From Novosphingobium sp. MD-1 (GTDB taxonomy: Bacteria > Pseudomonadota > Alphaproteobacteria > Sphingomonadales > Sphingomonadaceae): a stretch of DNA of 64,000 nucleotides. Positions 44,613-54,259 of this stretch are shown in pieces. The stretch is from the NCBI RefSeq assembly GCF_001014975.1, contig NZ_BBXA01000020.1, positions 62,001-126,000 of the forward strand, written 5' to 3'. The notes beneath the pieces are model-generated. The model saw only the letters and a program-made list of their open reading frames with translations, searched no databases and was not told the origin of the DNA. The translations under genes and the position numbers were made by a program. Positions within the stretch are counted from its first letter, which is position 1; every line of letters begins with the position of its first letter.

Positions 44613-45389
44613 TCAGTGCCGTGGCGGCGTGCCCTGCCGCTTCGGCGGCGCCTTCTTCAACGCGGCATCGAACGCCGCCCGGGCGGCATCGTTGGCCGCA
44701 TCGTCTCCGCCCGGCGCTGCTGGCGCGGGCGCGGCGGACGCAGGCGCCGCAGCTGCCTTCGCGGGTTGCGCGGCGGGCGCCTTGCCGGGCTTGGGCGCAG
44801 CAGCAGCAGCAGCGGCAGGAGGAGCAGCAGCCGGGGCCGTCGATTTGGCAATATGCGCGGCCAGCAGCGAAATCTGCTCCGCCAGCATCCGGTCCACCGC
44901 CGGCGCGATCTGATCGACCTTGTAGCGCATGTACCCGCCGACAACGTATTCCCAGGTGATGTGCGTGCCCGTGTCGGTCGCGCGTAAGGCCATGGTCAGC
45001 GTGCCGGTCAGCGCCTCCGACTGGAGCGGCCCCAGCGCGCCGCTCAGCCGCAGCACGCGGTTCGGCTCGACGTAGATCACGCGCATGTGCTGCACGCCGC
45101 CGGTCTGCTGCGTGGCCGGTGCGCCCTTGGGCGGAGGAAAACGCTCGCAGAAGCAGCCGCCCACGGTCGGGCTGAGCGAAAGGTTGGCCCCGCTGCCGGA
45201 AAAGGTGTGGGCCGAAGACCACCAGGCGCCGGGCGTGGTCATGGCGCGCCACGTTTCGGCCGGCGTGGCGGCGACGTCGGCCACTTCGCGGACCACGAAG
45301 CCGACATCGGACTGCGCCGTCACTTCGGCTGATGCCGGCGTGGCGATCGCACCCGCCAGCAAGGCGCCTACCAGAACCGTATTCCGCAC
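44613..45389 (-). CDS. Exported SRPBCC-domain protein with Ala/Pro-rich tail
   Basis: A 258-residue protein with a signal peptide ending near P-A-S-A (residue 21), an SRPBCC (START/AHSA1-like) domain (about residues 30-175, containing ATPAETWRAMTTPGAWW and THITWEYVVGGY) and a tail of about 75 residues made mostly of Ala, Pro and Lys. SRPBCC domains bind hydrophobic ligands. An exported member with a disordered tail is unusual; the ligand is unknown. It is on the same strand between adk and gdhA. Confidence 0.8.
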   Translation of the reverse strand: MRNTVLVGALLAGAIATPASAEVTAQSDVGFVVREVADVAATPAETWRAMTTPGAWWSSAHTFSGSGANLSLSPTVGGCFCERFPPPKGAPATQQTGGVQHMRVIYVEPNRVLRLSGALGPLQSEALTGTLTMALRATDTGTHITWEYVVGGYMRYKVDQIAPAVDRMLAEQISLLAAHIAKSTAPAAAPPAAAAAAAPKPGKAPAAQPAKAAAAPASAAPAPAAPGGDDAANDAARAAFDAALKKAPPKRQGTPPRH

Positions 45390-45436
45390 AGGCGCCCCCT
45401 TGGCTTGACTCTCAGCCTAGTCCCGTCAGCGCCAGT

Positions 45437-46087
45437 CTATCCGTTCTTGAGAATCGCCTCAATAGCGGCGGTCACGGCGTCCATTTCGGCCATGCCGTCC
45501 ACGCGCGAAACGATGCCGCGCGCCTCGTAGATCGGCAGGATCGGCGCGGTCTTGGCGCGGTATTCGGCCATGCGCGTGCGGACGGTTTCCTCGTTGTCGT
45601 CGGGGCGGCGCTTGAACTCGTGTCCGCCGCACTTGTCGCAGGTGCCGGCGACCTTGGGCTGCTCGAATTTGTCGTGATAGCCCTTGCCGCACGTCGCGCA
45701 GGTGTAGCGGCCGGTGATGCGCTCGACCAGCGCGTCCTCGTTCACTTCCAGTTCGATGACATGATCCAGCGCGCGGCCCCGGCTGGCGAGAATGGCGTCC
45801 AGCGATTCCGCCTGCGGCGCGGTGCGCGGATAGCCGTCGAAGATGGCGCCCTGCCCCGCCGGCATCGCGTCCAGCTCGTCGCCGATCAGTGCGGAGACGA
45901 TCTCGTCGGACACCAGCTCACCGGCTTCCATCACGGCCTTGGCCTTCAGCCCCACCGGCGTGCCGGCCTTGACCGCGGCGCGCAGCATGTCGCCGGTCGA
46001 AAGCTGCTTCATGCCATGGCGCTCGACCAAGCGCTGCGCTTGCGTGCCCTTGCCCGCTCCCGGCGGCCCCAGCAGGATGATGTTCAC
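45437..46087 (-). CDS. adk: Adenylate kinase
   Basis: A 216-residue enzyme balancing AMP, ADP and ATP. P-loop GPPGAGKGTQA, the AMP-site STGDMLRAAV, DGYPRTAPQAE, and a lid carrying four cysteines (CATCGKGYHD and GTCDKCGG), so it is the zinc-binding lid type. The GTG at 46087 is chosen: AGGGGG precedes it and the protein then begins NIILLGPP, as in the family. It is 46 bases downstream of secY. Confidence 0.97.
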   Translation of the reverse strand: MNIILLGPPGAGKGTQAQRLVERHGMKQLSTGDMLRAAVKAGTPVGLKAKAVMEAGELVSDEIVSALIGDELDAMPAGQGAIFDGYPRTAPQAESLDAILASRGRALDHVIELEVNEDALVERITGRYTCATCGKGYHDKFEQPKVAGTCDKCGGHEFKRRPDDNEETVRTRMAEYRAKTAPILPIYEARGIVSRVDGMAEMDAVTAAIEAILKNG

Positions 46088-46133
46088 TTCGGCATTCCCC
46101 CTTTTCTGCACCTCTCCGAGCAGCCGAGGCTGC

Positions 46134-47501
46134 TCAGCGCAGGCGTCCCTTCAGCTTGGCCTTCTTGATCAGGTCGCCATACTGGTGCGCCAGCAGGTGC
46201 GACTGGATCTGCGTGATCGTGTCCACGGTCACGTTGACCACGATCAGCAGGCTCGTGCCGCCAAAGAACAACGTGCCCATGCCCGTTTCGGCCATGATGT
46301 ATTCGGGCACAACACAGACGATAGTAATATAGGCAGCGCCCAGCACAGTGATGCGGGTCAGCACGTAATCGAGGTAGTTCGCGGTGTTCTTGCCCGGACG
46401 GATGCCGGGGATGAAGCCGCCGTTGCGCTTCAGGTTGTCGGCGGTTTCCTCGGGGTTGAACACCACGGCGGTGTAGAAGAAGCTGAAGAAGATGATGCCC
46501 AGCGCATAGAGCAGCATATACAGCGGCTTGCCGTGGCCCAGGTACTGGTTCAGCGCGATCACCACCTTGCCCATCACCGAATCCGGCTTCAGCGCGTTGC
46601 CGGCGAACTGCGTGATGGTCAGCGGCAGCAGCAGCAGCGAGCTGGCGAAGATCGGCGGAATGACGCCGGCGGTATTGATCTTCAGCGGCAGGTGGCTGCG
46701 ATCGGCGTTCATCATGCCGCGCTGCGTCGCGCGCTTGGGATACTGGATCAGCAGGCGCCGCGTGGCGCGCTCCATGAAGCAGATCATCACCACGAGCGCG
46801 AGGATCATGACGGTGACGCCCGCGATCACGAAGGGCGAGATCGAGCCGGTGCGCCCGCCTTCGAACAGGTTCGAGATGAACTTGGGCATCTGCGCGACGA
46901 TGCCGGCCATGATGATCAGCGAAACACCGTTGCCGATCCCGCGCGAAGTGATCTGTTCGCCCAGCCACAGCAGGAACATCGTGCCGCCGATCAGGCTGAC
47001 CACCGCGCCCACGCGGAACAGGTAGCCGGGGTTGACCACCGCCTGCAACCCGCTCGACGCGCCATAGGCTTCGAGGCCCGATGCGAGGAACCAGCCCTGC
47101 ACCGCCGTCAGGAACACCGCGCCATAGCGGGTGTACTGGTTCAGCTTCTTGCGCCCGCTTTCGCCTTCCTTCTTCAGCGCGGCCAGCGCCGGATGGAGCG
47201 ACGCCGCCAGCTGCACCACGATCGAGGCGGTGATATAGGGCATCACCCCCAGCGCGATCAGGCTCATGCGCTGCAGCGAACCGCCCGAGAAGGCGTTGAA
47301 GATATCGAGGATGCCGCCGCGCGTCTGGTCGTAAAGCGATTCCAGGATCAGCGGGTTCACGCCCGGCAGCGGCACGAAGCTGAGGAAGCGGAAGACGATC
47401 AGCGCGCCGATCGTGAACCAGATGCGGTTCTTGAGCTCGGTCGCCTTCGAGAAGTTGGCCAGGTTGAGGTTGCTGGCAATGTTATCGGCGCGTGATGCCA
47501 T
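46134..47501 (-). CDS. secY: Preprotein translocase channel subunit SecY
   Basis: A 455-residue inner-membrane protein with ten predicted helices, forming the SecYEG channel. ASRADNIASNLNLANFSKATELKNR is the cytosolic start, VPLPGVNP leads into the plug, and SRGIGNGVSLIIMAGI and RPGKNTANYLDYVLTRIT are conserved blocks. The ATG at 47501 is favoured over a TTG four codons upstream. Between rplO and adk as in the usual spc operon. Confidence 0.97.
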   Translation of the reverse strand: MASRADNIASNLNLANFSKATELKNRIWFTIGALIVFRFLSFVPLPGVNPLILESLYDQTRGGILDIFNAFSGGSLQRMSLIALGVMPYITASIVVQLAASLHPALAALKKEGESGRKKLNQYTRYGAVFLTAVQGWFLASGLEAYGASSGLQAVVNPGYLFRVGAVVSLIGGTMFLLWLGEQITSRGIGNGVSLIIMAGIVAQMPKFISNLFEGGRTGSISPFVIAGVTVMILALVVMICFMERATRRLLIQYPKRATQRGMMNADRSHLPLKINTAGVIPPIFASSLLLLPLTITQFAGNALKPDSVMGKVVIALNQYLGHGKPLYMLLYALGIIFFSFFYTAVVFNPEETADNLKRNGGFIPGIRPGKNTANYLDYVLTRITVLGAAYITIVCVVPEYIMAETGMGTLFFGGTSLLIVVNVTVDTITQIQSHLLAHQYGDLIKKAKLKGRLR

Positions 47502-47578
47502 TTCGGGTTTCAAGCCTCGCTGTGGCGCCGGACTGAAAAACCGGCCCGCTTCACCTTATGAGCAAGCCCATATAGTGC

Positions 47579-47608
47579 GGGCGCGGGGATGCAAGAACCC
47601 CCGCGCCC
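47579..47608. repeat. Strong hairpin between rplO and secY
   Basis: Perfect 10-bp arms GGGCGCGGGG and CCCCGCGCCC, 10-base loop, 17 bases after the rplO stop. No T-run follows; TATATG lies 17 bases after a weak TTCTTG, so a secondary secY promoter cannot be excluded. Confidence 0.6.
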
Positions 47609-47624
47609 GGAACAAGCGATAAAA

Positions 47625-48104
47625 TCAGGCGGCCGGAGCGGCCTTGACGATCACTTCGACCGAACCACCGGCCTTTTCAACGGCTTCCTTGGCGCCCTTG
47701 CTGACGCCGGCCACCTTGAAGCTGACCTTGGCCGAGAACTCGCCCTTGCCCAGCAGGCGCACGCCGTCCTTGCCGCCACGGGCCAGGCCAGCGCCCTTGA
47801 GCGCGGCGTGATCGACCACCGAACCGGCATCGAGCTTGCCCGCCTCGATCGCCTTCTGGATCAGGCCCAGGTTCACCTCGGCATAGTCCTTGGCGAAGAT
47901 GTTGTTGAAGCCACGCTTCGGCAGGCGCATGTGCAGCGGCATCTGGCCGCCTTCGAAACCGGCGATCGAAACGCCCGAACGCGCCTTGGCGCCCTTCTGG
48001 CCGCGGCCGGCGGTCTTGCCCTTGCCCGAACCGATGCCGCGTCCGACGCGCATCCGGCCCTTGCGGGCGCCATTGTTGTCACGAAGATCGTTCAGCTTGG
48101 TCAT
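47625..48104 (-). CDS. rplO: 50S ribosomal protein L15
   Basis: A 159-residue L15. The N-terminus [26 protein letters not shown] and the RGQKGAKAR stretch are diagnostic, followed by [18 protein letters not shown]. It is central in 50S assembly. It begins with ATG at 48104; the longer open frame upstream is noncoding leader. Unlike the standard spc operon, it is separated from rpmD by 289 bases with a terminator and a new promoter. Confidence 0.98.
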   Translation of the reverse strand: MTKLNDLRDNNGARKGRMRVGRGIGSGKGKTAGRGQKGAKARSGVSIAGFEGGQMPLHMRLPKRGFNNIFAKDYAEVNLGLIQKAIEAGKLDAGSVVDHAALKGAGLARGGKDGVRLLGKGEFSAKVSFKVAGVSKGAKEAVEKAGGSVEVIVKAAPAA

Positions 48105-48150
48105 GTCTTGCACTCGCTTTCGCTTTGAGTCGCGCTTGATGGAATGGGCG

Positions 48151-48179
48151 CGCATAGGCGAAGCGGCGGGGCTTGTCAC
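48151..48179 (-). promoter_or_regulatory. Promoter of rplO-secY-adk
   Basis: Reading leftward, GTGACA (48179-48174), 17 bases, TATGCG (48156-48151), then CGCCC. A start near 48144 gives a leader of about 40 bases. Strengthened by the terminator located upstream of it at 48333-48365. Confidence 0.6.
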
Positions 48180-48277
48180 CCCGCAAATCTGCTCCCCGGC
48201 TTGCCGCTGCAAACCATCAAGCGCGGAAAGCCGGCCCCGCTGCGACTGGCGCCGCCTACACCGACGCAAGTCTCGCT

Positions 48278-48299
48278 CCCCTCCCGCTTACGGGAGGGG
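48278..48299. repeat. Palindromic element CCCCTCCCG-CTTA-CGGGAGGGG
   Basis: Perfect 9-bp arms with a four-base loop in the rpmD-rplO gap. Similar GGGAGGGG palindromes are scattered between genes in sphingomonad genomes as I recall; only one copy lies in this window, so repeat status is inferred. Confidence 0.45.
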
Positions 48300-48332
48300 T
48301 TGCGGCGGGTCGCGCGCCGCGACAAGATCGCC

Positions 48333-48365
48333 AAACAAAAAGCCCCGGCGTTTCCACCGGGGCTT
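48333..48365 (-). terminator. Intrinsic terminator after rpmD, inside the spc gene order
   Basis: On the minus strand a 9-bp stem (AAGCCCCGG with CCGGGGCTT, eight-base loop) is followed by TTTTTGTTT. It lies 28 bases after the rpmD stop. Confidence 0.85.
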
Positions 48366-48393
48366 CCTGATTGCGTTCGCCTGAACCCTCGGC

Positions 48394-48570
48394 TCAGTCG
48401 ACCACTGCCACCATGTGCGGCAGCTTGGCCAGCGCGCCGCGGACTTCGGCGGTGTCTTCCACCTCGACCACGCGGTGCATCTTGCCGAGACCCAGACCGA
48501 CCAGAATCTTCTTCTGGCTTTCCGGGCGGCGGATCGGCGAACCGATCTGCTTGATCTTGATCTTCGCCAT
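48394..48570 (-). CDS. rpmD: 50S ribosomal protein L30
   Basis: A 58-residue L30. It starts [19 protein letters not shown], contains [18 protein letters not shown] and ends [10 protein letters not shown] read it directly from the minus strand; it is flanked by rpsE five bases upstream and a terminator downstream. Small bacterial L30 proteins are 55-60 residues, so it is complete. Confidence 0.97.
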   Translation of the reverse strand: MAKIKIKQIGSPIRRPESQKKILVGLGLGKMHRVVEVEDTAEVRGALAKLPHMVAVVD

Positions 48571-48575
48571 GTCTC

Positions 48576-49295
48576 TTACTCCACGATGGCTTCGGCGGCG
48601 GCTTCCGCCTCCACCGCGCTGGCGCCACCGCGACCGAGCAGGTCGGCGACCTTCTTGCCACGACGCTGCGCGACCGACTTCGGCGAAGTCTGGTCGGTCA
48701 GCGCGTCGAAGGTGGCGCGGATCATGTTGTAGGGGTTCGAGGTGCCGACCGACTTGGTCACCACGTCGTGAACGCCCAGGCTTTCGAAGACAGCGCGCAT
48801 CGGGCCGCCGGCGATGATGCCGGTACCGGCCGGAGCCGAACGGACGTTGACCTTGCCCGCGCCGAAACGGCCCTTGCCGTCATGGTGCAGGGTGCGGCCT
48901 TCCTTCAGCGGAACGCGGACCATCTTCTTCTTGGCGGAAGCGGTGGCCTTGGTGATGGCTTCGGGCACTTCGCGCGCCTTGCCATGACCGAAGCCGACAC
49001 GGCCCTTGCCATCGCCGACCACGACCAGCGCGGCGAAGCCGAAGCGCTTGCCGCCCTTCACGGTCTTGGAAACGCGGTTGATGTGGACGAGCTTTTCGAT
49101 CAGCTCCTCGCCACCTTCTTCCTCGTTGTTGCCACGACCGCGACGGTCATCGCGACGGCCACGGCCGCCACGATCACCGCGTTCGCCACGCTCACCGCCA
49201 CGACCACGGCCGCGACGACCTTCACGCTGCTCACCGGCGCCAGCGCCGGCTTCGACGGCGACGGCTGCGCCTTCCAGGTTGGTTTCGTCAGCCAT
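48576..49295 (-). CDS. rpsE: 30S ribosomal protein S5 with RG-rich N-terminal extension
   Basis: A 239-residue S5; E. coli S5 is about 167. The extra length is mostly an N-terminal segment of about 62 residues rich in Arg and Gly ([17 protein letters not shown] onward), then the standard domain ([21 protein letters not shown] and [18 protein letters not shown]). S5 contributes to decoding accuracy and lines the mRNA entry. The core residues look normal. The extension resembles eukaryotic RGG boxes, which bind RNA; function here is unknown. Confidence 0.97.
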   Translation of the reverse strand: MADETNLEGAAVAVEAGAGAGEQREGRRGRGRGGERGERGDRGGRGRRDDRRGRGNNEEEGGEELIEKLVHINRVSKTVKGGKRFGFAALVVVGDGKGRVGFGHGKAREVPEAITKATASAKKKMVRVPLKEGRTLHHDGKGRFGAGKVNVRSAPAGTGIIAGGPMRAVFESLGVHDVVTKSVGTSNPYNMIRATFDALTDQTSPKSVAQRRGKKVADLLGRGGASAVEAEAAAEAIVE

Positions 49296-49297
49296 GC

Positions 49298-49648
49298 TCA
49301 GAACTCCAGGCCGCCTTCGCGGGCAGCGTCAGCCAGCGCCTTGACGCGGCCATGGAACAGGAAGCCGCCGCGATCGAACACGACGGTGGTGATGCCGGCG
49401 GCCTTCGCCTTCTCGGCGATTTCCTTGCCGACCTTGGCTGCGGCATCGACGTTGGCGCCGATCGACTTCTCGCCCTTCACCAGCGTCGAAGCGGCGGCCA
49501 GCGTGCGGCCGGCGGCATCGTCGATGATCTGGGCGTAGATGTGGCGACCCGAGCGGTGCACCGAAAGGCGCGGACGCCCACCGGAGCGCGCCTTGAGCGC
49601 GGTGCGGACGCGGCGACGGCGGCGATCGAAGAGAGACAGCTTGGCCAT
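49298..49648 (-). CDS. rplR: 50S ribosomal protein L18
   Basis: A 116-residue L18 that binds 5S rRNA with L5. [35 protein letters not shown] is the conserved start, and [26 protein letters not shown] the end. Its start shares one base with the rplF stop; rpsE begins two bases after its own stop. Confidence 0.98.
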   Translation of the reverse strand: MAKLSLFDRRRRRVRTALKARSGGRPRLSVHRSGRHIYAQIIDDAAGRTLAAASTLVKGEKSIGANVDAAAKVGKEIAEKAKAAGITTVVFDRGGFLFHGRVKALADAAREGGLEF

Positions 49649-50181
49649 TACTTCTTCTTCCCTTCCTTGCGGAAGATGTACTCGCCGCGGTACTTGATGC
49701 CCTTGCCCTTGTAGGGTTCGGGCTTGCGCCAGCGGCGGATCTCGGCGGCTACCTGGCCGACCTTCTGCTTGTCGATGCCCGAGATTTCGACCGTGGTGTT
49801 ATCCGGGGTCTTGATCTCGATGCCTTCCGGCACGGCGAAATCGACATCGTGGCTGTAGCCGAGCTGCAGCTTCAGGTTCTTGCCCTGCGAGTTGGCGCGA
49901 TAGCCGACACCGGTGATTTCCAGAACCTTGGTATAGCCCTGGGTCACACCCGTGACGAGGTTATCGACCAGCGTGCGCTGCATGCCCCAGAAGGCGCGCG
50001 CGTGCTTGGTGTCGTTCGCCGGCTTCACGATGATGGCGTCGCCTTCCACCGTGTAGCTGATTTCGTCGCGCAGCGAGAGCGTGAGCGTGCCCTTGGGGCC
50101 TTTCACGGTCAGCACGCCGTCCGCGATGTTCGCGGTGACGCCACTCGGGATCGTCACCGGCCTTTTGCCGATGCGGCTCAT
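49648..50181 (-). CDS. rplF: 50S ribosomal protein L6
   Basis: A 177-residue L6. [14 protein letters not shown] at the N-terminus, [15 protein letters not shown] between the two repeats and [25 protein letters not shown] at the end are diagnostic. It lies near the sarcin-ricin loop and factor-binding site. It overlaps rpsH and rplR by one base each. Confidence 0.98.
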   Translation of the reverse strand: MSRIGKRPVTIPSGVTANIADGVLTVKGPKGTLTLSLRDEISYTVEGDAIIVKPANDTKHARAFWGMQRTLVDNLVTGVTQGYTKVLEITGVGYRANSQGKNLKLQLGYSHDVDFAVPEGIEIKTPDNTTVEISGIDKQKVGQVAAEIRRWRKPEPYKGKGIKYRGEYIFRKEGKKK

Positions 50182-50576
50182 CAGAACACCTCCGCCAGCA
50201 CTTCGCCACCGACGTTGGCAGCGCGCGCCTCGGCATCCGAGAGCACGCCACGCGGCGTCGAGACGATGGTGATGCCCAGGCCGTTGCGCACCACCGGAAG
50301 TTCCTTGGAACCCGAATAGACGCGGCGGCCAGGCTTGGAGACACGGGCCACGTGCTTGATCGCGGGCTGGCCCTCGAAATACTTCAGCTCGATGCGAAGC
50401 TGCGGGTGCAGACCCGTGTTGTCTTCGCTGAAGCCACGGATGTAGCCTTCGCGCTGAAGAACCTCGAGCACGTGGGCGCGCAGCTTCGACGCGGGCGAAA
50501 GGACGGAATCCTTCTTCGCCTGCTGGCCGTTGCGGATGCGGGTGAGCATATCACCCAGGGGGTCGGTCAATGCCAT
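50181..50576 (-). CDS. rpsH: 30S ribosomal protein S8
   Basis: A 131-residue S8. [37 protein letters not shown] and the C-terminal [20 protein letters not shown] identify it. It binds 16S helix 21 and in E. coli represses the spc operon. It overlaps rplF by one base. Confidence 0.98.
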   Translation of the reverse strand: MALTDPLGDMLTRIRNGQQAKKDSVLSPASKLRAHVLEVLQREGYIRGFSEDNTGLHPQLRIELKYFEGQPAIKHVARVSKPGRRVYSGSKELPVVRNGLGITIVSTPRGVLSDAEARAANVGGEVLAEVF

Positions 50577-50586
50577 CGGATGATCC

Positions 50587-50892
50587 TTACCAGCTCGACT
50601 TGGTCACGCCGGGGATAAGCCCCTTGTTGGCGAGGTCGCGCAGCTCGACGCGGCACAGGCCGAACTTGCGGTAGTAGCCACGCGGGCGGCCGGTGGTGTT
50701 GCAGCGGTTGCGCACCCGGGTCGGGTTCGCGTTGCGCGGCAGTTCCGCCATCTTGAGGCGCGCGATCAGGCGCTCGGTTTCGTCGAGCGCTTCGTCGTCG
50801 GCCTGGGCCTTCAGCGCGGCATACTTGGCCGCATACTTCTGAACGAGCTTCTTGCGCTTCTCGTTCTTGTTGATCGAACTCAGTTTCGCCAT
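50587..50892 (-). CDS. rpsN: 30S ribosomal protein S14
   Basis: A 101-residue S14 of the long, zinc-free type: the CxxC pairs of the short form are absent. [24 protein letters not shown] is the start, and [28 protein letters not shown] the rRNA-binding end. Between rplE and rpsH as usual. Confidence 0.98.
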   Translation of the reverse strand: MAKLSSINKNEKRKKLVQKYAAKYAALKAQADDEALDETERLIARLKMAELPRNANPTRVRNRCNTTGRPRGYYRKFGLCRVELRDLANKGLIPGVTKSSW

Positions 50893-50919
50893 GGACTTAA
50901 GCTCTTCCTAAATTCTGGC

Positions 50920-51501
50920 TCAGGCGGCCTGCTGCTGTTCAGCAGCTTCCTGCGGGAACGGGAAACCGAAAAGACGCAGCAGTTCGCGCGCTTCTTCGTC
51001 CGTCTTGGCGGTGGTGGTGACGATGATGTCCATGCCACGCACCTTCTCGATCTGATCGTAGCTGATCTCGGGGAAGATGATCTGCTCTTTCAGACCCATC
51101 GCGTAGTTGCCGCGACCGTCGAACGACTTCGGGTTCAGACCACGGAAGTCGCGGATACGGGGCATCGCGATGGTGACCAGGCGGTCGAGAAATTCGTACA
51201 TGCGTTCGCGGCGCAGGGTAACCTTGCAACCGATCGGCATGCCTTCACGCAGCTTGAACTGCGCGATCGACTTCTTCGCCTTGGTGATCACGGGCTTCTG
51301 GCCGGCGATCAGCTCCATTTCCGCGGCGGCGGTCTGGACCTTCTTCTTGTCCTGGCTCGCTTCGCCGACGCCCATGTTGAGCGTGATCTTCTCGATCTTC
51401 GGGATTTCGAGCGCGTTCTTGTAGCCGAACTTCGCCTGCATCGCCTTGGCGATCTCGTCGGCGTACTTCGTCTTCAGGCGCGGAACGTACTTGTCAGCCA
51501 T
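50920..51501 (-). CDS. rplE: 50S ribosomal protein L5
   Basis: A 193-residue L5 that binds 5S rRNA and contacts the P-site tRNA elbow. [40 protein letters not shown] and [21 protein letters not shown] are conserved. The start overlaps the rplX stop by eight bases. It has a Gln/Ala-rich C-terminal tail. Confidence 0.98.
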   Translation of the reverse strand: MADKYVPRLKTKYADEIAKAMQAKFGYKNALEIPKIEKITLNMGVGEASQDKKKVQTAAAEMELIAGQKPVITKAKKSIAQFKLREGMPIGCKVTLRRERMYEFLDRLVTIAMPRIRDFRGLNPKSFDGRGNYAMGLKEQIIFPEISYDQIEKVRGMDIIVTTTAKTDEEARELLRLFGFPFPQEAAEQQQAA

Positions 51502-51811
51502 CGATCGTCTCCCCGGACTTCACGGCGACGCGGACCTTCTTGCCGTCCTTCGTTTCGAAACGAACGCGGGTCGGCTTGCCGTCCTTGTCGGCGATGGCAA
51601 CCTTCGAGATGTGCATCGGCGCTTCACGGCGATCGATGCCACCCTGCGGGTTCTGCTGGCTCGGCTTGCGGTGACGCGCGGCGATGTTCACGCCGGCAAC
51701 GACAATCTTGTCTTCCTTCGGGAGAACCTGGAGCACCGTACCGGTGCGGCCCTTGTCCTTGCCCGAGCGGACGACGACGCTGTCACCCTTCTTGATCTTG
51801 GCGGCAGCCAT
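51494..51811 (-). CDS. rplX: 50S ribosomal protein L24
   Basis: A 105-residue L24 assembly-initiator protein with a KOW motif: [48 protein letters not shown] follows. It overlaps rplN by one base and rplE by eight. Confidence 0.98.
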   Translation of the reverse strand: MAAAKIKKGDSVVVRSGKDKGRTGTVLQVLPKEDKIVVAGVNIAARHRKPSQQNPQGGIDRREAPMHISKVAIADKDGKPTRVRFETKDGKKVRVAVKSGETIDG

Positions 51812-52179
51812 TACAGCACCTCCGGAGCGAGCGAGATGATCTTCATGAAACCGCGGCCACGCAGTTCGCGCACCACGGGGCCGAAGATACGCGTGCCGAT
51901 CGGCTCTTCGTTCTTGCCGACGAGCACGGCGGCGTTGCTGTCGAAGCGGATCACGCTGCCGTCGGGACGGCGCACGTCCTTCTTCGTGCGAACGATCACG
52001 GCGCGGTGCACGTCACCCTTCTTCACGCGGGCGCGCGGCTGCGCTTCCTTCACCGACACCACGATGATGTCGCCGACGCCGGCAAAACGGCGCTTCGACC
52101 CGCCCAGCACCTTGATGCACTGGACGCGCTTCGCGCCGCTGTTGTCCGCGACGTCGAGATTGGATTGCATCTGGATCAT
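51811..52179 (-). CDS. rplN: 50S ribosomal protein L14
   Basis: A 122-residue L14 beginning [19 protein letters not shown], with [20 protein letters not shown] and the C-terminal [12 protein letters not shown]. It contributes to the intersubunit bridge. It follows rpsQ by 64 bases. Confidence 0.99.
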   Translation of the reverse strand: MIQMQSNLDVADNSGAKRVQCIKVLGGSKRRFAGVGDIIVVSVKEAQPRARVKKGDVHRAVIVRTKKDVRRPDGSVIRFDSNAAVLVGKNEEPIGTRIFGPVVRELRGRGFMKIISLAPEVL

Positions 52180-52243
52180 TGATCCGGTTCCTTCTCACTG
52201 GCTTGCCGGAACCAGTCCGGCAGTTCCAAAATTGTCGCTGCTC

Positions 52244-52513
52244 TTAGACGTCCGCTTCGACGGCGGTGCCCTTGCCGGCCTGGACCCGTTCGATAACCTT
52301 CCAGGTCTTCAGCTTGGAAACCGGCGCGGTCTCTTCGATCCGCACCGTTTCACCGGTCTTGTAGGCATTCGCCTCGTCATGGGCGTGATACTTCTTCGAG
52401 CGGCGGATGATCTTCCCGTAGAGCGGGTGCTTCACCTTGCGCTCGACCTTCACGACCACGGTCTTGTCGGTCTTGTCGGAGACCACGGTCCCGATAAGGA
52501 TACGCTTGGGCAT
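52244..52513 (-). CDS. rpsQ: 30S ribosomal protein S17
   Basis: An 89-residue S17: [33 protein letters not shown], then [19 protein letters not shown]-fold primary 16S binder. It is 11 bases after rpmC. Confidence 0.98.
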   Translation of the reverse strand: MPKRILIGTVVSDKTDKTVVVKVERKVKHPLYGKIIRRSKKYHAHDEANAYKTGETVRIEETAPVSKLKTWKVIERVQAGKGTAVEADV

Positions 52514-52524
52514 CGTGTGACTCC

Positions 52525-52728
52525 TTACGCCTTGGCAGCCTGAGAACGCTCAGTCTGCAGCGTCTTGATGCGAGCGATGTCGCGGCGCACTTCCTTGATG
52601 CGCGCCGGACGTTCGAGCTGGTTGGTCGCAGCCTGGAAGCGCAGGTTGAACTGCTCGCGCTTCAGTTCGGCAAGATCGGCCGAAAGCTGGTCATCGCTCT
52701 TGACGCGCAGGTCTTCGAACTTGGCCAT
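52525..52728 (-). CDS. rpmC: 50S ribosomal protein L29
   Basis: A 67-residue L29, two helices: [30 protein letters not shown], then [16 protein letters not shown]. It lies at the tunnel exit where SRP and trigger factor dock. The ATG at 52728 shares one base with the rplP stop; the longer open frame upstream is rplP and rpsC in another frame. Confidence 0.98.
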   Translation of the reverse strand: MAKFEDLRVKSDDQLSADLAELKREQFNLRFQAATNQLERPARIKEVRRDIARIKTLQTERSQAAKA

Positions 52729-53162
52729 TATTCGCCTCCCAGGTGCGAGGTGTCGCCAAGACGGGCGACGACCTTGGTCTTGATGGGCAGCTTCATCGCG
52801 GCGCGGCTGAACGCTTCCGCGGCGAGCGGACCGGCAACGCCGTCCAGTTCGAACAGGATGCGGCCCGGCTTGACGCGGGCTGCCCAGTATTCGACCGAAC
52901 CCTTGCCCTTGCCCTGACGGACTTCGGCGGGCTTCTTCGAAACCGGCACGTCGGGGAACACGCGGATCCACAGGCGTCCCTGACGCTTGATGTGGCGCGT
53001 GATCGCACGGCGGGCGGCTTCGATCTGGCGCGCGGTGACACGCTCCGGCTCCAGCGCCTTCAGGCCATAGGAGCCGAAGTTCAGGTCCGTACCGCCCTTG
53101 GCGTCGCCCTTGATCCGGCCCTTGAAGGCCTTGCGGAACTTGGTCTTCTTCGGTTGCAGCAT
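52728..53162 (-). CDS. rplP: 50S ribosomal protein L16
   Basis: A 144-residue L16: [53 protein letters not shown] and [19 protein letters not shown]. It positions A-site tRNA. It follows rpsC by 21 bases. Confidence 0.99.
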   Translation of the reverse strand: MLQPKKTKFRKAFKGRIKGDAKGGTDLNFGSYGLKALEPERVTARQIEAARRAITRHIKRQGRLWIRVFPDVPVSKKPAEVRQGKGKGSVEYWAARVKPGRILFELDGVAGPLAAEAFSRAAMKLPIKTKVVARLGDTSHLGGE

Positions 53163-53183
53163 GGTGCTTCTCTATCCTGAGCC

Positions 53184-53879
53184 TCAGCGCGCCGGGCGGA
53201 CGCCGGAGGTTTGAGCCTCCATCATCAGCCGGTCCTGCGCCATCGGGTCGTGCCCCAGGATCTCGCCCTTGAAGATCCAGCACTTGATGCCGATCACGCC
53301 ATAGGCGGTCAGGGCTTCGGCTTCGGCGTAGTCGATGTTCGCGCGCAGCGTGTGCAGCGGAACGCGACCTTCGCGGTACCATTCGACGCGGGCGATTTCC
53401 GCACCGCCGAGACGGCCGCCACACGTGATCTTGATGCCTTCGGCGCCAAGACGGAGGGCGGACTGCACGGCGCGCTTCATCGCGCGGCGGAAGGCGACGC
53501 GGCGGATGAGCTGGTCGGCAACACCCTGGGCGACGAGCTTGGCGTCGATTTCCGGCTTGCGGATTTCAACGATGTTCAGCTTCACGTCGCTGCCGGTCAT
53601 CGTGGCCAGCTTCGAGCGCAGCTTCTCGATGTCCGCGCCCTTCTTGCCGATGATCACACCGGGACGGGCCGCATAGATCGACACGCGGCACAGCTTGGCC
53701 GGGCGTTCGATCACCACCTTCGAAATCGCGGCCTGCGGCAGCGTTTCGACGATGAACTTGCGGATCTGAAGGTCTTCCTTGAGCAGCTGCTCGTAGTTGC
53801 GCCCTTCGGCGTACCAGCGGCTGTCCCAGGTGCGGTTGATCTGCAGGCGCAGACCGATGGGGTTGGTCTTGTGACCCAT
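53184..53879 (-). CDS. rpsC: 30S ribosomal protein S3
   Basis: A 231-residue S3: [25 protein letters not shown], the KH-domain [17 protein letters not shown] and the C-terminal [19 protein letters not shown]. It lines the mRNA entry and helicase site. Two bases separate it from rplV. Confidence 0.99.
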   Translation of the reverse strand: MGHKTNPIGLRLQINRTWDSRWYAEGRNYEQLLKEDLQIRKFIVETLPQAAISKVVIERPAKLCRVSIYAARPGVIIGKKGADIEKLRSKLATMTGSDVKLNIVEIRKPEIDAKLVAQGVADQLIRRVAFRRAMKRAVQSALRLGAEGIKITCGGRLGGAEIARVEWYREGRVPLHTLRANIDYAEAEALTAYGVIGIKCWIFKGEILGHDPMAQDRLMMEAQTSGVRPAR

Positions 53880-53881
53880 GA

Positions 53882-54259
53882 TCAGGCCTCCTCGACTTCG
53901 CGGACAACGATCCGCAGCCGCGAGAACGGCTTGAGGATCCGGGTCGACTTGCCACGACCACGCGTGTGGAAGCGCTTCATCGTGATCGACTTGCCGACCG
54001 AGGCTTCCGCCACGACCAGCGCGTCAACGTCCAGGTTGTGGTTGTTTTCCGCGTTGGCGATCGCCGAAGCGAGAACCTTGCGCGCGTCAACCGCCATCGC
54101 CTTCTTCGAGAAGGCAAGGATGTTCATGGCCTCTTCGGCCTTGCGGCCGCGGATCAGGCCCGCAACGAGGTTCAGCTTCTGGGCCGAACCGCGGATCTGC
54201 GTGCCGACCGACAGCGCTTCCTTGTCGCCGACGCGACGGGGTGCCTTAGGCTTGCTCAT
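53882..54259 (-). CDS. rplV: 50S ribosomal protein L22
   Basis: A 125-residue L22 whose beta-hairpin lines the exit tunnel: [20 protein letters not shown], then [18 protein letters not shown] and [19 protein letters not shown]. No insertion is seen in the tunnel loop, where macrolide-resistance changes arise. It overlaps rpsS by one base. Confidence 0.98.
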   Translation of the reverse strand: MSKPKAPRRVGDKEALSVGTQIRGSAQKLNLVAGLIRGRKAEEAMNILAFSKKAMAVDARKVLASAIANAENNHNLDVDALVVAEASVGKSITMKRFHTRGRGKSTRILKPFSRLRIVVREVEEA

